A stretch of 64,000 bases of DNA from the NCBI GenBank assembly GCA_016721875.1, contig JADKHG010000008.1, positions 62,001 to 126,000 of the forward strand, given 5' to 3'. Below are positions 61,667 to 64,000 of this stretch, in pieces (the stretch's first letter is position 1; every line of letters begins with the position of its first letter). The notes beneath the pieces were generated by a model. The model had not been told where the DNA came from, did no database searches, and saw nothing but the letters and a program-made list of their open reading frames with translations. The position numbers and the translations under genes were made by a program. Source of the stretch: Sphingomonadales bacterium (GTDB taxonomy: Bacteria > Pseudomonadota > Alphaproteobacteria > Sphingomonadales > Sphingomonadaceae).

Positions 61667-62860
61667 CTAAAGTATCGCCGCAAATCCGCGCTCCAGATCG
61701 GCCTTCAGATCATCGACATTTTCAAGCCCAATCTGCAACCGGATAACCGTGCCATCACAGGCCCACGCCACCGCGCTGCGATACTGTTCAGGCCGTTTGG
61801 GGCAAGCAAGGCTTTCAAAACCGCCCCAGCTATAGCCAATGCCAAAAAGTTCCAGCGCATCGACAAATTTTGCCGCCTGATCCCAATCACCTTTGAGCAC
61901 GAAGGAAAACAGCCCTGACGAACCGGCAAAATCGCGCTTCCAGATTGCGTGGCCGGGGCATGATGGCAAAGCGGGATGCAATACGGTTGACACTTCCGGC
62001 CGTGTCGCCAGCCATTGGGCAATATCCAGTGCCGCGGCGTCGTGCGCCTTCAGCCGCACCGCCATTGTGCGCAGGCCGCGCGCGGCAAGATAGGCATCGT
62101 CGGGTGACAGCACTTGCCCCAGCGTCTGCGCTGTCGAACGCAGCGTCTGCCAATGGCGTTTGGTGGCGGTCACGCTGCCTGCCATCACGTCGCTATGGCC
62201 GACGACATATTTGGTCGCGGCAAGGATCGTCAGGTCGACACCCTTGTCGAGCGCGGTGAAGAAATAGGGCGTGGCCCAAGTGTTATCGAGCAGCGTGACA
62301 ATCTCGCGCTTGCCCTTATGCGCCTTGGCTGCGGCGCAAATGGCGGGGATGTCGGACACTTCAAAGGTCAGGCTGCCCGGGCTTTCGATCAGGATCGCGC
62401 GGGTGCGGTCGCAGAACAGGTCGGCAATGCCCGCACCGATCATCGGATCAAAATAGCGCGTCTCCACACCCCATTTTTTCAGAAAGCCCTCGGCAAAACT
62501 GCGGCTTGGGTCATAGGCATTGTCGCTCATCAGCAACACATCGCCCGGCTGCAATATCGACAGCAGTGCGCAGGAAATTGCGGCAACACCCGACGGATAG
62601 AGCATCGTGCCATGCGCGCCGGGCTCGAGTTCGGTTAGCGCCTCGGCCAGTGACCACTGGGTTGGCGCTCCCCTTCGACCATAGAAGAAGCGTCCATCCT
62701 CATTCTTGTCACCACCCGCTTCAAGTGCCGCGACATTTTCATAGAGATGCGTGCTCGCGCGCCACACAGGTGGATTGACCACCGCCCCAGTCAGCGCCTT
62801 GCGACGCCCACCGGTGACGATTTTTGTGTCGGTTTTTTGCGGATATTCGGGATCAGCCAT
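61667..62860 (-). CDS. metC: Cystathionine beta-lyase
   Basis: 397 residues, PLP-dependent Cys/Met metabolism fold. TKIVTGGRRKALTGAVVNPP, FYGRRGAPTQWSLAEALTEL, GTMLYPSGVAAISCALLSIL, and the PLP Lys in LTILAATKYVVGHSDVMAGS. RLQIGLENVDDLKADLERG closes it. The GRRGAPTQ and YVVGHSD forms are typical of MetC, which makes homocysteine from cystathionine. It is convergent with the ABC gene. Confidence 0.92.
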   Translation of the reverse strand: MADPEYPQKTDTKIVTGGRRKALTGAVVNPPVWRASTHLYENVAALEAGGDKNEDGRFFYGRRGAPTQWSLAEALTELEPGAHGTMLYPSGVAAISCALLSILQPGDVLLMSDNAYDPSRSFAEGFLKKWGVETRYFDPMIGAGIADLFCDRTRAILIESPGSLTFEVSDIPAICAAAKAHKGKREIVTLLDNTWATPYFFTALDKGVDLTILAATKYVVGHSDVMAGSVTATKRHWQTLRSTAQTLGQVLSPDDAYLAARGLRTMAVRLKAHDAAALDIAQWLATRPEVSTVLHPALPSCPGHAIWKRDFAGSSGLFSFVLKGDWDQAAKFVDALELFGIGYSWGGFESLACPKRPEQYRSAVAWACDGTVIRLQIGLENVDDLKADLERGFAAIL

Positions 62861-62897
62861 AATCCACGTTAGCCGCTAAACCCCTCGTTCCGCAAGA

Positions 62898-63683
62898 TTA
62901 TGCCGTGGCTGTTCCATCGACTGCGCGCCGATACACATGCCAGGTGGCATGGCCAAGTACCGGCAAAACCACAAACAGGCCGAGAAAAGCCGGAAGCATC
63001 GCCAGCGTCAGTGTCACGGCAATGATCACTGCCCAGCCGAACATCACCATTTTGTTGCAGCGGATCGTGCCCAGACTGACGATAATCGCGGTGATGAAAT
63101 CGACGTCCTTGTCAACCAGCATGGGCAGGCTGATCACGGTGATCGCATAGAGCGCAAAGGCAAATAACGCCCCGATCACGGTTCCGACAACAAGCATTGC
63201 GATCGCCGAAAGCGATGTCATCAACTCCATTGTTTCGGACCCAATTCCCGACTCCGCCATGAAAATCGCGAAGATACCGTGCGCCAATATCATCCAGAAA
63301 CTGAAGGCGACGAAGACGATCCCAGCCACCATCATCACCTGATCATCGCCGCGACCGCGCAATGCCCAAAGGATCGAGCGCCAGTTGATCGGCAGACCCG
63401 CTTGCCGTCTGCGGCTGACTTCGTAGAGCCCGACCGCAGCAAAGGGGGCGATGATCGGAAAACCGGCAATCACCGGGATCGACCAGGCGCCTTCGCCCAG
63501 CTTAACCAAACCATAAACCAGCGCCGCGCCGCCAACTGCATAAATTGCGGCGAAGAACAGGCCGAATGCCGGGCGCGCTATAAAGTCACGCCAGCCTGCA
63601 GCCAGCGCGGCACGAAGATCTCCAAATGTCAGATTATTTGCGACCGTATAGGGCGCAATGGGGCTTTGGCCGACAGTAGCCAT
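62898..63683 (-). CDS. DUF2189 membrane protein
   Basis: 261 residues with six membrane helices (FGLFFAAIYAVGGAALVYGL, GIVFVAFSFWMILAHGIFAI, VVGTVIGALFAFALYAITVI, WAVIIAVTLTLAMLPAFLGL). GWRDFIARPAFGLFF and SRRRQAGLPINWRSIL are typical of the DUF2189 family. Role unknown. Start MATVGQS at 63683 follows GGGAGAG. It lies between metC and the sulfurtransferase gene, all on the minus strand. Confidence 0.85.
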   Translation of the reverse strand: MATVGQSPIAPYTVANNLTFGDLRAALAAGWRDFIARPAFGLFFAAIYAVGGAALVYGLVKLGEGAWSIPVIAGFPIIAPFAAVGLYEVSRRRQAGLPINWRSILWALRGRGDDQVMMVAGIVFVAFSFWMILAHGIFAIFMAESGIGSETMELMTSLSAIAMLVVGTVIGALFAFALYAITVISLPMLVDKDVDFITAIIVSLGTIRCNKMVMFGWAVIIAVTLTLAMLPAFLGLFVVLPVLGHATWHVYRRAVDGTATA

Positions 63684-63772
63684 ATTCGTCTCTCCCGTCT
63701 GTCTTCCCCGCAGACAGGATGCAACGAATCGATGCCGGTCGCAAGCCCCTAGAACAGAGCCGCCGAAAGCGC

Positions 63773-64000
63773 TTAAGCGGCGCCGGTTTCCTGGGCGTAT
63801 CGGGGTCGAGGCCCCATTCGCTCCAGCTGCCATCATAGAGCGACACGTCGGTCTTTCCGGTCAGCCGCGCGGCAAACAAGGCGGCAGCGGCAGTCATACC
63901 CGATCCGCAAGTGGTGATCATCGGCTGGTCAAGATCGACGCCTGCATCCTTGAATGCTGCGATCAGCGCATCGCCTTGTTTCCAGGTGCCATCGGCGTTG
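63773..64000 (-). pseudogene. sseA: 3-mercaptopyruvate sulfurtransferase-like, partial at window edge, one frameshift near its end
   Basis: The C-terminal rhodanese domain is seen: WKQGDALIAAFKDAGVDLDQ, then PMITTCGSGMTAAAALFAAR with the active-site CGSGMT loop, and VSLYDGSWSEWGLDPDTP. The six-residue CG-[SA]-G-x-T loop fits mercaptopyruvate sulfurtransferases. After DPDTP the frame drifts; one base less in a GGG run near 63795 gives a normal ending (QETGAA) and a stop at 63773-63775. The N-terminal domain lies beyond base 64000. Confidence 0.75.

Overview
The window reads as chromosome of an alphaproteobacterium, most probably a sphingomonad (Sphingomonadaceae, Sphingopyxis/Sphingorhabdus-like). 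The supporting signs are a hemC-hemD-mitofilin-like block, tsaD-gpsA-flippase order, ileS-lspA followed by DUF3035 lipoproteins, sucC beside etfBA, a fused dipeptide-type ABC ATPase, a CYP153-like P450, and several palindromic intergenic repeat families typical of the group. Taxonomy is inferred from gene content only.

Layout. 1-4.3 kb is sparse and partly decayed: a truncated lipoprotein, a UbiE-type methyltransferase with a MAPEG protein, a frame-broken AraC regulator, a small AlpA-like gene and a frame-broken asparaginase. 4.8-10 kb holds a P450 with its TetR regulator and a palindromic operator, then a tight run of VOC, ArsC-like, P-loop kinase and GDPD genes. 10-13.2 kb is the overlapping heme block on the minus strand. 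13.2-16.5 kb should be tsaD, gpsA and a polysaccharide flippase, but all three are broken by many single-base frame changes, which looks more like poor sequence than real gene loss. 16.5-21.6 kb carries an acyltransferase with a repeat-encoded peptide, then a tRNA-like RNA placed 25 nt upstream of an RtcB RNA ligase, and uvrB. 21.7-22.7 kb is a three-gene RAMA-HigBA unit.

22.7-30.7 kb: small secreted or regulatory proteins, a MerC/Zur pair, dxs, a DUF3617 lipoprotein, two DUF3035 lipoproteins and lspA. 30.7-41.2 kb: ileS (carrying an internal repeat), a second GDPD, ribF, dipeptidase, folA, purK, purE, a GGDEF protein and gpmA. 41.3-49.8 kb: a membrane protein and an Rrf2 regulator on either side of a palindrome, a GNAT, an M14 peptidase, rpmJ, a HAD hydrolase, sucC and etfBA. 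49.8-55.5 kb: an NfrA/NfrB-like exopolysaccharide cluster with a membrane-tethered LuxR-type protein, nhaA and rpmG. 55.7-64 kb: a TMEM165-type transporter, an epoxide hydrolase, a peptide-type ABC importer, metC, a DUF2189 protein and the 3' end of an sseA-like sulfurtransferase.

The most interesting item is the structured RNA plus rtcB at about 17.99-19.36 kb. It suggests an RNA-repair unit that carries its own tRNA-like partner. The second theme is repeats: palindromic elements lie between genes and also inside coding sequence (ileS, the acyltransferase). The third is a scatter of one-base frame breaks, concentrated at 13.6-16.1 kb, which limits what can be said about those genes.
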